From contig JADGAX010000006.1 of NCBI GenBank assembly GCA_015231795.1, forward strand, positions 62,001-126,000: a stretch of DNA of 64,000 nt. Reading direction: 5' to 3'. Below the pieces are notes generated by a model that had not been told where the DNA came from, did not search any database, and saw only the letters and a list, made by a program, of their open reading frames with translations. Of the stretch, positions 32,341 to 39,916 are shown in pieces (within the stretch, counting starts at the first letter, position 1; every line of letters starts with the position of its first letter). Both the position numbers and the translations under genes were made by a program. Source of the DNA: Alphaproteobacteria bacterium. GTDB taxonomy: Bacteria; Pseudomonadota; Alphaproteobacteria; Rhodospirillales; WMHbin7.

Positions 32341-33140
32341 GCTTCGATCAGTTCGGCCAGTTGGCCGCCTTCGTCGAACAGAGCGGCAATCAGGACGCCG
32401 CCGAAACCGGCTCCGTTGTCCAGCGAGATGGTGAAAGCGTCGGCCCGGGGTCCGGCATGGCTGCGTTCGAAGCCGCGCACCACGAAACGAAACCCTTCGA
32501 ACGAGCGATCCAGGGCGGAGAAACCGCTTCCACCGCCCCACCAGAAGGCGTCGCCCTGCGCCGCCAGCGGACGGGCGACGTCGATGCCCGCGCTGACGAA
32601 CAGCAGGCCTGCCGGATTGGTGTAGGCGGCATGCTGAAGCGACGACAGATACTGCGCGTGTCCGTCACGCACGCGCAAGGACTCGCGCAGACCGTTCGTC
32701 CAGCGTGTCAAGGCCAGAATCCCCTCGCGCAGCGACTGACGACCGGTGGCAACTGACGATCCATAGGCGGCGACGGTCGAACCGATGCCCTGGGCTTCCA
32801 TCCAATCCAACACCTGGCCGGGATTGGGCGCCATCTGCAACATCAGCAGCTTTTGCCACATCTCCTCTTGGGCGCCGCGCAGGAAGTGAACGCAAGGTTC
32901 CTCGGCTTCGGAAAGCGCCATGACATGGCGGCGCAGCAGCAGCGCTTCTTCCAACGCCAACCCGGAATTGGGGCCAACACCCAGGATATTGCCCAGAAAG
33001 ACGATTTGATCCGTAGGCTGGAATTTGCCGGCCAAGGCTTGATGCAAGCGGGCCAGCCGCTCGGCTTCGCCATGCACGCTGGCGATGGCCCATATCCGGG
33101 TTGCGGATTTCAGCTCGGCAAAGTTTCTGATCTCGGCCAT
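32337..33140 (-). CDS. Calcineurin-like phosphoesterase homologue lacking metal ligands
   Basis: A 267-residue protein whose framework matches PPP/metallophosphatases but whose catalytic motifs are altered. GDxHG is ASVHG (residues 20-24), GDxxDRG is GNILGVG, and RGNHE is RGAQE. Asp, Asp/Asn and His metal ligands are therefore missing while hydrophobic scaffold residues are kept. It is full-length and open, so it reads as a maintained pseudo-enzyme rather than a decaying gene. The ATG at 33140 is preferred because GGGGGGAAG lies about 9 bases upstream; a TTG 27 bases earlier is possible. It is downstream of carD on the same strand. Confidence 0.7.
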   Translation of the reverse strand: MAEIRNFAELKSATRIWAIASVHGEAERLARLHQALAGKFQPTDQIVFLGNILGVGPNSGLALEEALLLRRHVMALSEAEEPCVHFLRGAQEEMWQKLLMLQMAPNPGQVLDWMEAQGIGSTVAAYGSSVATGRQSLREGILALTRWTNGLRESLRVRDGHAQYLSSLQHAAYTNPAGLLFVSAGIDVARPLAAQGDAFWWGGGSGFSALDRSFEGFRFVVRGFERSHAGPRADAFTISLDNGAGFGGVLIAALFDEGGQLAELIEA

Positions 33141-33188
33141 GGCTGTTGGCTTCCCCCCCACCAACAAGGATGACCGCCCCCGCGGTCG

Positions 33189-33686
33189 TTACGCCGCTTC
33201 GAGCAGGCTTTCCAGCCGCTTGGTCGCGGCGGCGGCGTCGATCCGCTCAACGGCGGCCAGTTCGGCCGCCAAACGATCCAGCGCCGCCTCATAAATCTGG
33301 CGTTCGCTATAGGATTGATCGGGCTGGCTGGCGCTGCGGTGCAGGTCGCGCACCACCTCGGCGATCGACACCGGATCGCCGGAATTGATCTTGGCTTCGT
33401 ATTCCTGGGCGCGACGGCTCCACATGGTGCGTTTGACGCGCGCGCGACCGCGCAGCGTGGTCAAAGCGCTTTCCATCACCTTGCGGGTCGAGAGCTTGCG
33501 CAGCCCCGACTTCAGGGCCTTGGCGACCGGCACGCGCAGGGTCATGCGGTCCTTTTCGAAGCCGATGACGTAAAGTTGTAACTTGATCCCGGCAATTTCC
33601 TGCGTCTCAAGCGCCATCACCCGACCGACGCCATGGGTGGGATACACGACATAGTCGCCGGTGCTGAACGTGTTGCTGCTGGCCAT
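33189..33686 (-). CDS. CarD/CdnL-family RNA polymerase-binding regulator
   Basis: A 165-residue protein. The N-terminal RNA-polymerase interaction domain (about 8-65) has VVYPTHGVGRVMALETQEI, shared with CarD and the Mfd RID. A basic helical C-terminal domain follows (KRTMWSRRAQEYEAKI). In alphaproteobacteria CdnL stabilises open complexes at rRNA and other housekeeping promoters. The ATG at 33686 has GAGGGAAG 8-9 bases upstream. A leader peptide and an intrinsic terminator lie immediately before that ribosome site. Confidence 0.92.
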   Translation of the reverse strand: MASSNTFSTGDYVVYPTHGVGRVMALETQEIAGIKLQLYVIGFEKDRMTLRVPVAKALKSGLRKLSTRKVMESALTTLRGRARVKRTMWSRRAQEYEAKINSGDPVSIAEVVRDLHRSASQPDQSYSERQIYEAALDRLAAELAAVERIDAAAATKRLESLLEAA

Positions 33687-33701
33687 GCTGGTCAACTTCC
33701 C

Positions 33702-33734
33702 TCAAAAAGCCCGAGTTTTCCGGGCACGCTTCAT
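33702..33734 (-). CDS. Possible 10-residue leader peptide of carD
   Basis: A short frame MKRARKTRAF begins with ATG at 33734, has AAGGA 7-8 bases upstream, and stops at 33702 immediately after the T-run of the carD leader terminator. It spans the whole hairpin, so a ribosome translating it would prevent the hairpin forming. Five of ten residues are Arg or Lys. It is overlapped at its start by another 15-codon frame in an ATGA arrangement. It is too short to support without experiment. Confidence 0.3.
   Translation of the reverse strand: MKRARKTRAF
33704..33725 (-). terminator. Intrinsic terminator in the carD leader
   Basis: On the minus strand GCCCG, loop GAAAACT and CGGGC are followed by TTTTTG, immediately before the carD ribosome site. 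Only 5 GC-rich pairs form the stem, so strength is moderate. Its position inside the leader suggests attenuation rather than simple gene-end termination. Confidence 0.6.
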
Positions 33735-33853
33735 CTCAAGTCCTTGGCCGTTAATGACGACTCCCCTCCCCGCTCCATCAAGGACTGGCGGTTCAAAGCT
33801 CGTCTTAGCGTACCAATGGGGCGAAACGCGCCCGACGGTCCGCGCTCATGATA

Positions 33854-33879
33854 AGGGGCTTTCCTTAGAGAAAGCCCCT
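33854..33879. other. 10-bp hairpin in the fdxA-carD spacer
   Basis: AGGGGCTTTC, loop CTTAGA, GAAAGCCCCT forms a perfect 10-bp stem. No T-run follows on the minus strand. It lies about 97 bases after the fdxA stop and could terminate fdxA transcripts with help, or belong to the carD leader. Confidence 0.45.
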
Positions 33880-33975
33880 ATCGGCGCGTGTCGGTATGTG
33901 TATATCACGCAATTCGCCTAAAATACAGCGAAAAGCGTAACGAAGCGTTAAGGATCTCAGTAAGCAGCTGATTTA

Positions 33976-34308
33976 TCAGCGTTTTGCCGGATTGGGACTC
34001 AGGTCGCCCTTCTTGCCCTTCTTGCCTTTCCAACTGTCGGCGTCCGGAGCAGCCGCAATCTTCTTGGTGATGTTCGGCCATTCCTTGGCATATTTCCCGT
34101 TGGCCTCGGCCCATTCGGTACCCTGGGGCTCTGAATCCGGGAAGATCGCCTCGGCCGGGCATTCCGGCTGGCAGACCCCGCAGTCGATGCACTCGTCGGG
34201 ATTGATGACCAGGAAGTTCTCGCCCTCGTAGAAGCAGTCGACGGGGCAAACCTCGACGCAATCCGTATATTTGCACTTGATGCAGTTCTCTGTGACGACA
34301 TAGGCCAT
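33976..34308 (-). CDS. fdxA: 7Fe ferredoxin FdxA
   Basis: A 110-residue seven-iron ferredoxin. The two cluster motifs are [14 protein letters not shown] at the N-terminus and [12 protein letters not shown] near residues 40-50, matching the Azotobacter FdI type. The C-terminal extension and the conserved KEWPNITKK segment are present. It carries electrons at low potential. The ATG at 34308 gives the standard N-terminus after Met removal. It is between terC and carD on the same strand. Confidence 0.96.
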   Translation of the reverse strand: MAYVVTENCIKCKYTDCVEVCPVDCFYEGENFLVINPDECIDCGVCQPECPAEAIFPDSEPQGTEWAEANGKYAKEWPNITKKIAAAPDADSWKGKKGKKGDLSPNPAKR

Positions 34309-34384
34309 TGGACTTATCCCGATACAATGGTGACGAGGCAAAGGCGGGTCTAGCACGCCCCAAAGGGCAACTCAACCCTTTCGG

Positions 34385-35134
34385 CTAAATGGTCTTTCGT
34401 AGCGCCACCGGCTTTCGGCCCTTGCGGCGCCTGGACATCTGGTTGAGCAGTTCGACCAGGATAGAGAAGCCCATCGAGAAGTAGATGTATCCCTTGGGAA
34501 TGTGGAATTGAAGACCTTCGGCAACCAAGGTCATGCCGACCAGGAACAGGAAGGACAGGGCCAGCATCTTCACGGTGGGGTGGCGGCTGACGAAGGCCGA
34601 CAGAGGTTCGGCGGCCACCAGCATGACGATCACGGCCACGATCACGGCAGCCACCATGACCGCCAGTTCCTGCGCCATGCCGACGGCGGTAATCACGGAA
34701 TCGAGCGAGAAGACGATGTCCAGAACGGCGATCTGGGCGACCACCATGCCAAAAGCCGCCTTGGCCTTGGCGGATTTGCCATCCCCGCCCTCGCCTTCGC
34801 CTTCCAGACTGTTGTGAATTTCATGAGTCGCCTTGACCAGCAGGAACATGCCGCCCGCGATCAGCACAAGGTCGCGCCAGGAAACGACATGGCCGAACAG
34901 TTCGAAGAGTGGTTGGGTCAGTTTGACGATGAAGGCCAGGGCCGACAGCAACAACAGGCGCGAGATTAGGGCCAAAGCCAGACCGATCTTGCGGGCTGCG
35001 GGCTGCTGTTCGGCAGGCAAGCGGCCCGACAGGATGGCGATGAAGACCAGATTGTCCACCCCCAACACGATTTCCAGCGCCACCAGGGTCGTAAAGCTGA
35101 CCCACACCGCGGGATCGTACAGCAACTCGATCAT
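34385..35134 (-). CDS. TerC-family membrane protein
   Basis: A 249-residue protein with about seven membrane segments. The TerC metal-site motifs are present: ALEIVLGVDNLVFIAI in the first segment and VLDIVFSLDSVITAVGM in the middle, each with the conserved Asp/Asn. TerC relatives export Mn2+ or insert membrane proteins; those in alphaproteobacteria are mostly untested. It starts 1 base after the S4 gene's stop side of the same operon, between the S4 protein gene and fdxA. Confidence 0.88.
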   Translation of the reverse strand: MIELLYDPAVWVSFTTLVALEIVLGVDNLVFIAILSGRLPAEQQPAARKIGLALALISRLLLLSALAFIVKLTQPLFELFGHVVSWRDLVLIAGGMFLLVKATHEIHNSLEGEGEGGDGKSAKAKAAFGMVVAQIAVLDIVFSLDSVITAVGMAQELAVMVAAVIVAVIVMLVAAEPLSAFVSRHPTVKMLALSFLFLVGMTLVAEGLQFHIPKGYIYFSMGFSILVELLNQMSRRRKGRKPVALRKTI

Positions 35135-35404
35135 TCAACTCTCCCCTTCCAAAAGCTCGTACAACTGTCTTGCTTCGCTTGGCGGGCCGCGCCTGCTGGC
35201 CAAGGCCAGAACGCGCACGGCCCGAATATCTCGCCCCCAGGGCAGGATCAGAACGTCGCCTAAGCGAAGCCCTTGCGACGCCCGGGCGCCCGGTTGGCCA
35301 TTCAACGTCACCAGACCATCGTCGCACCAGGCCGCCGCCAAAGTCCGGCTTTTCGTGAAACGAGCCAAGAACAGCCACTTATCCAGCCGCTGGGTATCGT
35401 TCAT
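35135..35404 (-). CDS. S4-domain RNA-binding protein (Hsp15-like)
   Basis: An 89-residue S4-domain protein. It opens with QRLDKWLFLARFTKSRTLAA, the S4 fold signature, and continues with GLVTLNGQ and LRLGDVLILP. The same fold is used by the heat-shock protein Hsp15, which rescues stalled 50S subunits; the C-terminal region is shorter here. Its ATG overlaps the helicase stop (ATGA), so it is translationally coupled to the Suv3-like helicase. Confidence 0.85.
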   Translation of the reverse strand: MNDTQRLDKWLFLARFTKSRTLAAAWCDDGLVTLNGQPGARASQGLRLGDVLILPWGRDIRAVRVLALASRRGPPSEARQLYELLEGES

Positions 35405-37839
35405 CCGAACCGGCTTTTCAAGATGGCAAAGGGCGACGCATCGCTTTTATCCACGCTTTTCCGTCGTTGCGGCCTTCTGGACGGCAAAAAGCCACCGTCC
35501 TTGGCGCGATATCCCAGCGCCGAAACCGCGTCTTTCAGAATCTCTGGACGCAAGCCGGTCAGTTGGCACAGTTGGGGCGGCAGTTGAAAGGGTCCTTCCA
35601 AAGCCGACAGCCGATCCAACTGCCTAGCCAATTCCTCGGCCTTGTCGGCGCGCAGACAAACGCCGCCCAGCGGGACGAAGCCGATGGCCCTCCAAGCCCC
35701 TGGGTCTTGGGGATCGAAGAGACAGGAAATGGATGATGCCGGCGCCATCGCGGGCGCATTTCCCGTCCAGACCGACCACAGGATCGATCTGAGGCGGCGC
35801 GGCGCTGGTTTAAGCAGGGCAGGCAGGAAGATGTTCAGCCTGCCCAGGCGCACGCCCAGATGATCCAAGGATCGGCGAAGATCGAGCGTCAGTGCCTTGG
35901 CCAGGGTTTCGGCTTGTTTCGCTTCGATCATGCCCAAGCCCTCGACCAACTGATAGGCCAAGCCGCGCGCAGGCCCCTTTAGGTCCGCGCGGGCAAGGGC
36001 GAAAAGACCCGGCATGGCCTTTTCAAGCAAGCCGTCCACCCAGTCCTTGAAATGCGAAACCAGCCGCTGGCGCGTCTCCTTGTCCAGGCTGTCGCCGCCG
36101 ATCAGAACGGGAAGCGGCGCCAGGACCGAGGAACCGCGCGCCAGCCCGGCCACCGCGGCGCCTTGCCACAGGATGCGCCCCGCATCGTCCAAGGACAGAC
36201 CTGTTCCCTGCTCGCCGATCAGGGATTCTGCCCGGCTGGACAGTTCGTGGGACAGAATGTTCTCGGCCGCTTGGGCAAGGGTGCGCGCCGAACGGGCGTT
36301 GTCCGCGGCCTGCGGCGTGAAACTGAAGCCGGACAGATGTCCGACCGCATGCCCCTCGACCTGGACGGCGCCATCCTCGCCCAACTGGGCGGGAAGTCTT
36401 CCGCCTTCCTTCATCTTCCGGACCAACACCGAGGTGCGCCGATCGACAAAGCGTTGCATCAGGCGCTCGTGCAGGGCATCCGACAACTTGTCCTCGATGG
36501 CCCGCGTGCGTTCCTGCCAGGCCAGCGGGTCGCGGACCCAATCGGCGCGGTGAGCGACATAGGTCCAACTGCGGATGCCGGCGATCCTGGCCGACAGGTG
36601 ATCGATCTCGCCGTCGATGCGGTCAAGACGCTTCACCTGCTGGTTCAGCCAATCTTCGTCGATATGGCCGTGGTGACTGGTCAGGTGCAGGAATATTTGG
36701 GTCAACAGGCGCGCATGCTCGTCGATGCTGAGTTTCCTGAAATCGGGAATCTGCGCCACGTCCCACAGCAAGCGCACGCGGTCGTGATGATCCGCCCTGG
36801 CCATCACCGCCTCGTCCTTTGACAGGGCCAGCAGGGCCAAGTGATCTTCGGCGTCGCGAGCGCGCATCAGGCCGGAAACCTTTGGGCTTCGCTCGAGATC
36901 GGCCAGCAATGTCGACACGGAAATGAAGCGCAAATCGCTGTTGCGCCACATCAGCGCCTTGATGGGGGGGAAGAAGTGCCCCTCGATGTTGGCGACGGTT
37001 TCTGGCGCCAGGTCAGGGCAATCGCCCGTGCTGCCGAAGGTTCCATCCTTCATGTGACGCCCGGCCCGGCCCGCGATCTGCGCCAATTCGCTGGCGGCCA
37101 GGGCGCGCGGACCGCGCCCGTCGAATTTGCGCAGGCCCGCAAAGGCGACATGATCGACATTCATGTTCAGCCCCATGCCGATGGCGTCGGTGGCGACTAG
37201 GTAATCGACCTCGCCCGCCTGATAAAGCCCCACCTGGGCATTGCGCGTGCGGGGCGACAGCGCCCCCAGCACCACGGCGGCCCCGCCCTTTTGGCGGCGG
37301 ATCAGATCGGCCATGCCGTACACTTCCGAAGCCGAGAAGGCCACCACGGCCGAGCGGGGGGGCAGGCGCAGCAATTTTCTGGGACCCGCATGTTCCAGCT
37401 TCGAGAAACGGGGGCGGCTTTCGAACAAGGTGCGCGGCGCCAGACTTTGGATCAGCCCCTTCATGCTGGCGGCGCCCAGGAACATGGTCTCGCTTAGGCC
37501 CCTGGCCTTCAGCAGTCGGTCGGTGAAGACATGTCCGCGCTCGGGATCGGCAGCTAGTTGGATTTCATCGACCGCCAGGAACTCGACCTGACGGTCAAGC
37601 GGCATGCTTTCCACGGTGCAGATGAAGTAGCGGGCCTTGGGCGGCAAGATGCGTTCTTCGCCGGTGATCAGGGCCACGGCGTCCTTGCCCTTGACCGCCG
37701 CCACCCGCTCGTAATTCTCGCGTGCCAGCAGGCGCAGCGGAAAACCGATCATGCCCGAGGCATGGCCCATCATGCGCTCAAGCGCCAGATAGGTCTTTCC
37801 GGTATTGGTGGGGCCAAGAACGGCCACAATGCGCGACAT
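35401..37839 (-). CDS. Suv3-like ATP-dependent RNA/DNA helicase
   Basis: An 812-residue superfamily 2 helicase. Walker A GPTNTGKTYLAL is at residues 9-20, the DExx motif is VDEIQL, and motif VI is ELAQIAGRAGRHM. The similarity is to mitochondrial Suv3, and bacterial homologues are common in alphaproteobacteria. The C-terminal part (about 560-812) contains no familiar nuclease domain and ends in a basic tail. The ATG at 37839 gives the short N-terminal extension typical of the family. The link to the overlapping S4 gene suggests RNA processing or ribosome rescue. Confidence 0.85.
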   Translation of the reverse strand: MSRIVAVLGPTNTGKTYLALERMMGHASGMIGFPLRLLARENYERVAAVKGKDAVALITGEERILPPKARYFICTVESMPLDRQVEFLAVDEIQLAADPERGHVFTDRLLKARGLSETMFLGAASMKGLIQSLAPRTLFESRPRFSKLEHAGPRKLLRLPPRSAVVAFSASEVYGMADLIRRQKGGAAVVLGALSPRTRNAQVGLYQAGEVDYLVATDAIGMGLNMNVDHVAFAGLRKFDGRGPRALAASELAQIAGRAGRHMKDGTFGSTGDCPDLAPETVANIEGHFFPPIKALMWRNSDLRFISVSTLLADLERSPKVSGLMRARDAEDHLALLALSKDEAVMARADHHDRVRLLWDVAQIPDFRKLSIDEHARLLTQIFLHLTSHHGHIDEDWLNQQVKRLDRIDGEIDHLSARIAGIRSWTYVAHRADWVRDPLAWQERTRAIEDKLSDALHERLMQRFVDRRTSVLVRKMKEGGRLPAQLGEDGAVQVEGHAVGHLSGFSFTPQAADNARSARTLAQAAENILSHELSSRAESLIGEQGTGLSLDDAGRILWQGAAVAGLARGSSVLAPLPVLIGGDSLDKETRQRLVSHFKDWVDGLLEKAMPGLFALARADLKGPARGLAYQLVEGLGMIEAKQAETLAKALTLDLRRSLDHLGVRLGRLNIFLPALLKPAPRRLRSILWSVWTGNAPAMAPASSISCLFDPQDPGAWRAIGFVPLGGVCLRADKAEELARQLDRLSALEGPFQLPPQLCQLTGLRPEILKDAVSALGYRAKDGGFLPSRRPQRRKSVDKSDASPFAILKSRFG

Positions 37840-37946
37840 GCCTTTGGTGTCCGTCCGGGAAATTCTGCCCGTCCCAAGGATCGTGACCCGGCCGACATGT
37901 TTCAATCCCCATTTTGCCGACAATTCCCGACCACGCAACTATGGTA

Positions 37947-37980
37947 TTGACTCCTCCGTATTCCCGACTATGATAGTCGG
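37947..37980 (+). promoter_or_regulatory. Promoter and overlapping palindromic operator of the 51-residue gene
   Basis: The -35 is TTGACT (37947-37952) and the -10 is TATGAT (37969-37974) with a 16-base spacer. The inverted repeat CCGACTAT-G-ATAGTCGG occupies 37964-37980 and covers the -10, with two more pairs beyond one mismatch. A repressor bound there would block the promoter. The ATG at 38007 follows a GAGAGG ribosome site. Confidence 0.6.
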
Positions 37981-38006
37981 AAATAAACCGCCTGTGAGAG
38001 GGTGCC

Positions 38007-38162
38007 ATGGGAAAGATCATCGACTACCGCGTTGACGAGAATTGCAAAGTCGTCGTCCGCTTGGCCAATGGCCGCGAGCGCCAAGCCACCAACGAGGAAT
38101 GGCTGGCCCTGTGGGCCGTGGACCCTGCGCTGACCGTCAAGCTGGCCGTTTGCCGGGTTTAG
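38007..38162 (+). CDS. 51-residue small conserved-looking protein
   Basis: I do not recognise this protein. It is acidic to neutral with mixed alpha/beta character: it opens MGKIIDYRVDENCKVVVRLA and has a second half around EEWLALWAVDP. Good ribosome site (GAGAGG, 6 bases from the ATG), clear promoter and codon usage like its neighbours argue that it is real. It is the first gene of a plus-strand run leading to an FlhB-like gene and fliO-fliP, but a 75-base gap separates it from the next gene. Confidence 0.6.
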   Translation: MGKIIDYRVDENCKVVVRLANGRERQATNEEWLALWAVDPALTVKLAVCRV

Positions 38163-38237
38163 ACTCTGCTTAAACGGAATCTTTACTCGGGAAAGCCACA
38201 CTGGCCGAGTTCGCACCAATAACCTTGGCCAGATCCC

Positions 38238-38564
38238 TTGAGCAAAGACGCCGACGACAAGCCCCACGCCTTACCGCCGGTGGACAGCACCATCGCCGTG
38301 GCGTTGGACTACGACCCGCATACGTCCGACGAAGCCCCCCGGGTGATCGCCAAGGGCAAGGGATATGTCGCGCAGCGCATCTTGGAAATCGCCTTCGACA
38401 AGGGCATCAAGGTGCGAGAAGACGCCGATCTGGCCCAGATGCTGACCGCCGTCGATGTCGATAGCGAAATCCCCATCGAGGCGTATCTCGCGGTGGCGGA
38501 AATCCTGGCCTATGTCTACAAGGCCAACAATCAGTTGCCCCCCACGCCCCCAGGTGGCGCATGA
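38238..38564 (+). CDS. FlhB C-terminal-like protein without the cleavage motif
   Basis: A 108-residue protein resembling only the cytoplasmic domain of FlhB/YscU: VALDYDPHTSDEAPRVIAKG and the AYVYKANNQLP end. Where FlhB has NPTH, this protein reads YDPHTS, so autocleavage is not expected. Similar stand-alone proteins (FlhX-type) occur in flagellar clusters. The only start in frame is TTG at 38238, with no clear ribosome site, which lowers confidence in the start. It precedes and overlaps the next gene by ATGA. Confidence 0.75.
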   Translation: MSKDADDKPHALPPVDSTIAVALDYDPHTSDEAPRVIAKGKGYVAQRILEIAFDKGIKVREDADLAQMLTAVDVDSEIPIEAYLAVAEILAYVYKANNQLPPTPPGGA

Positions 38565-38887
38565 GCGCAAACCCCCATCTTGAAGACAGCGCCGCCTGCC
38601 TGCTTGAGCGCGACGCCAGCCTAGCCGCCAGCTTGGTCGGGGCGGCGCGCCGTCTGCTGGCCGAAGGGCGGTTCCTGGACCTGGGCGCTTTGGAATCGCG
38701 CATCGCCTTTCTGTGCGAACGCATCGCCCTCATGCCCAAGGACGAGGCTTCGCGCTTTGGGGAATTCCTAAACAGCTTGAGCGGCGAATTGGACGCATTG
38801 ACCCAGGACATTGAGGCCCGCAACACCCTGCTGGCGCTTGAGCGGACCGGCGGCGGCGGCGCCGCCGCCTATCGTCGCCTGGATTGA
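38561..38887 (+). CDS. Uncharacterised helical protein of the fliOP cluster
   Basis: I do not recognise this 108-residue protein. It is helical and rich in Ala, Leu, Glu and Arg, with no signal peptide or membrane segment, and ends in a Gly-rich tail. Size and helix content are similar to flagellar export chaperones of the FlgN/FliT kind, but there is no clear sequence signature. It is coupled to the FlhB-like gene by an ATGA overlap and is followed 7 bases later by fliO. Confidence 0.6.
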   Translation: MSANPHLEDSAACLLERDASLAASLVGAARRLLAEGRFLDLGALESRIAFLCERIALMPKDEASRFGEFLNSLSGELDALTQDIEARNTLLALERTGGGGAAAYRRLD

Positions 38888-38894
38888 GGCAAGG

Positions 38895-39185
38895 ATGGAA
38901 GCCGACGCCTATATCCGCTACCTTCTGGCCCTTCTTTTCGTCGTCGGGCTGATCATGGCCATCGGATATGCGGTTCGCCGTTTCGGCATGGGATTGAACG
39001 TCGCCCCGCGCGTCAAGGGCCAGAGCAAGCGCCTGTCCATCGTCGAGATGGCCCCCTTGGATGCCAAACGCAGGCTTGTCTTGATCAAGCGCGACCAAAC
39101 GGAACATCTGATTCTTTTGGGCGTTGCTAACGAAACCGTGATCGAAACCGGCATATGCCCTTCCTTGGCGGAGACGAAACCATGA
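38895..39185 (+). CDS. fliO: Flagellar biosynthetic protein FliO
   Basis: A 96-residue protein with one N-terminal membrane segment (about 8-28), a short basic linker and a small cytoplasmic domain with LSIVEMAPLDAKRRLVLIKR, the FliO/MopB pattern. FliO helps assemble FliP in the export gate. Its stop overlaps the fliP start (ATGA), so the two are coupled. The ATG at 38895 is preceded by AAGG-type spacing and gives the usual short N-terminus. Confidence 0.88.
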   Translation: MEADAYIRYLLALLFVVGLIMAIGYAVRRFGMGLNVAPRVKGQSKRLSIVEMAPLDAKRRLVLIKRDQTEHLILLGVANETVIETGICPSLAETKP

Positions 39186-39916
39186 AACGCTGGTCCCTCG
39201 CCCTCGTCGCCCTTGGGCTGCTGGCCCTTGCGCCGGAATCAGCCTTCGCCCAGTCGGTGACGCTTGACATGGGCGATGGCTCCTCGACCACGGGCCGCAT
39301 CCTGCAATTGATCATTCTGACCACGATCCTGACCGTGGCCCCGTCGATCATGATCATGGTGACCAGCTTCACCAGAATCGTCGTGGTGCTGTCCTTTTTG
39401 CGCACGGCGCTGGGCACGCAGAACACGCCGCCTCAGATGGTGATGGCCAGTCTGGCCGTTTTCCTGACGTTCTTCATCATGGCGCCCACCTTCCAGGAAA
39501 GCTATGACCAGGGCTTCGCGCCGCTCGTTTCGGGCAAAGTGTCGGAAATGGTCGCTTTGGAGCGCGCCGCCAAACCGTTCCACACATTCATGCTCAAGCA
39601 CGCCCGGGACAAGGATATCGGCCTGTTCCTTGAAATATCGAAAACCCCGATGCCGGAAGCGCGCGAGAACACACCCTATCAGGTCTTGATCCCCGCCTTC
39701 ATGATCAGCGAGCTTCGCCGCGCCTTCGAGATCGGCTTTTTGATTTTCGTGCCCTTCGTCATCATCGACATGGTGGTTTCCAGCGTGCTGATGTCGATGG
39801 GCATGATGATGCTGCCGCCCACCATGATCGCCATGCCGTTCAAGATCATCTTCTTCGTGCTGATCGACGGCTGGTATTTGCTGGCGGGCAGTCTCGTCAA
39901 AAGTTTCGGCGGTTAG
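39182..39916 (+). CDS. fliP: Flagellar export protein FliP
   Basis: A 244-residue component of the flagellar export gate. A cleavable-looking signal sequence (about 1-23, ending AFAQ) is followed by four membrane segments and the FliP signature TSFTRIVVVLSFLRTALGTQ. The C-terminal half has AFEIGFLIFVPFVIID and MMMLPPTMIAMPFK. It converges with rnd, and the stop codons overlap by 4 bases. Confidence 0.97.
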   Translation: MKRWSLALVALGLLALAPESAFAQSVTLDMGDGSSTTGRILQLIILTTILTVAPSIMIMVTSFTRIVVVLSFLRTALGTQNTPPQMVMASLAVFLTFFIMAPTFQESYDQGFAPLVSGKVSEMVALERAAKPFHTFMLKHARDKDIGLFLEISKTPMPEARENTPYQVLIPAFMISELRRAFEIGFLIFVPFVIIDMVVSSVLMSMGMMMLPPTMIAMPFKIIFFVLIDGWYLLAGSLVKSFGG

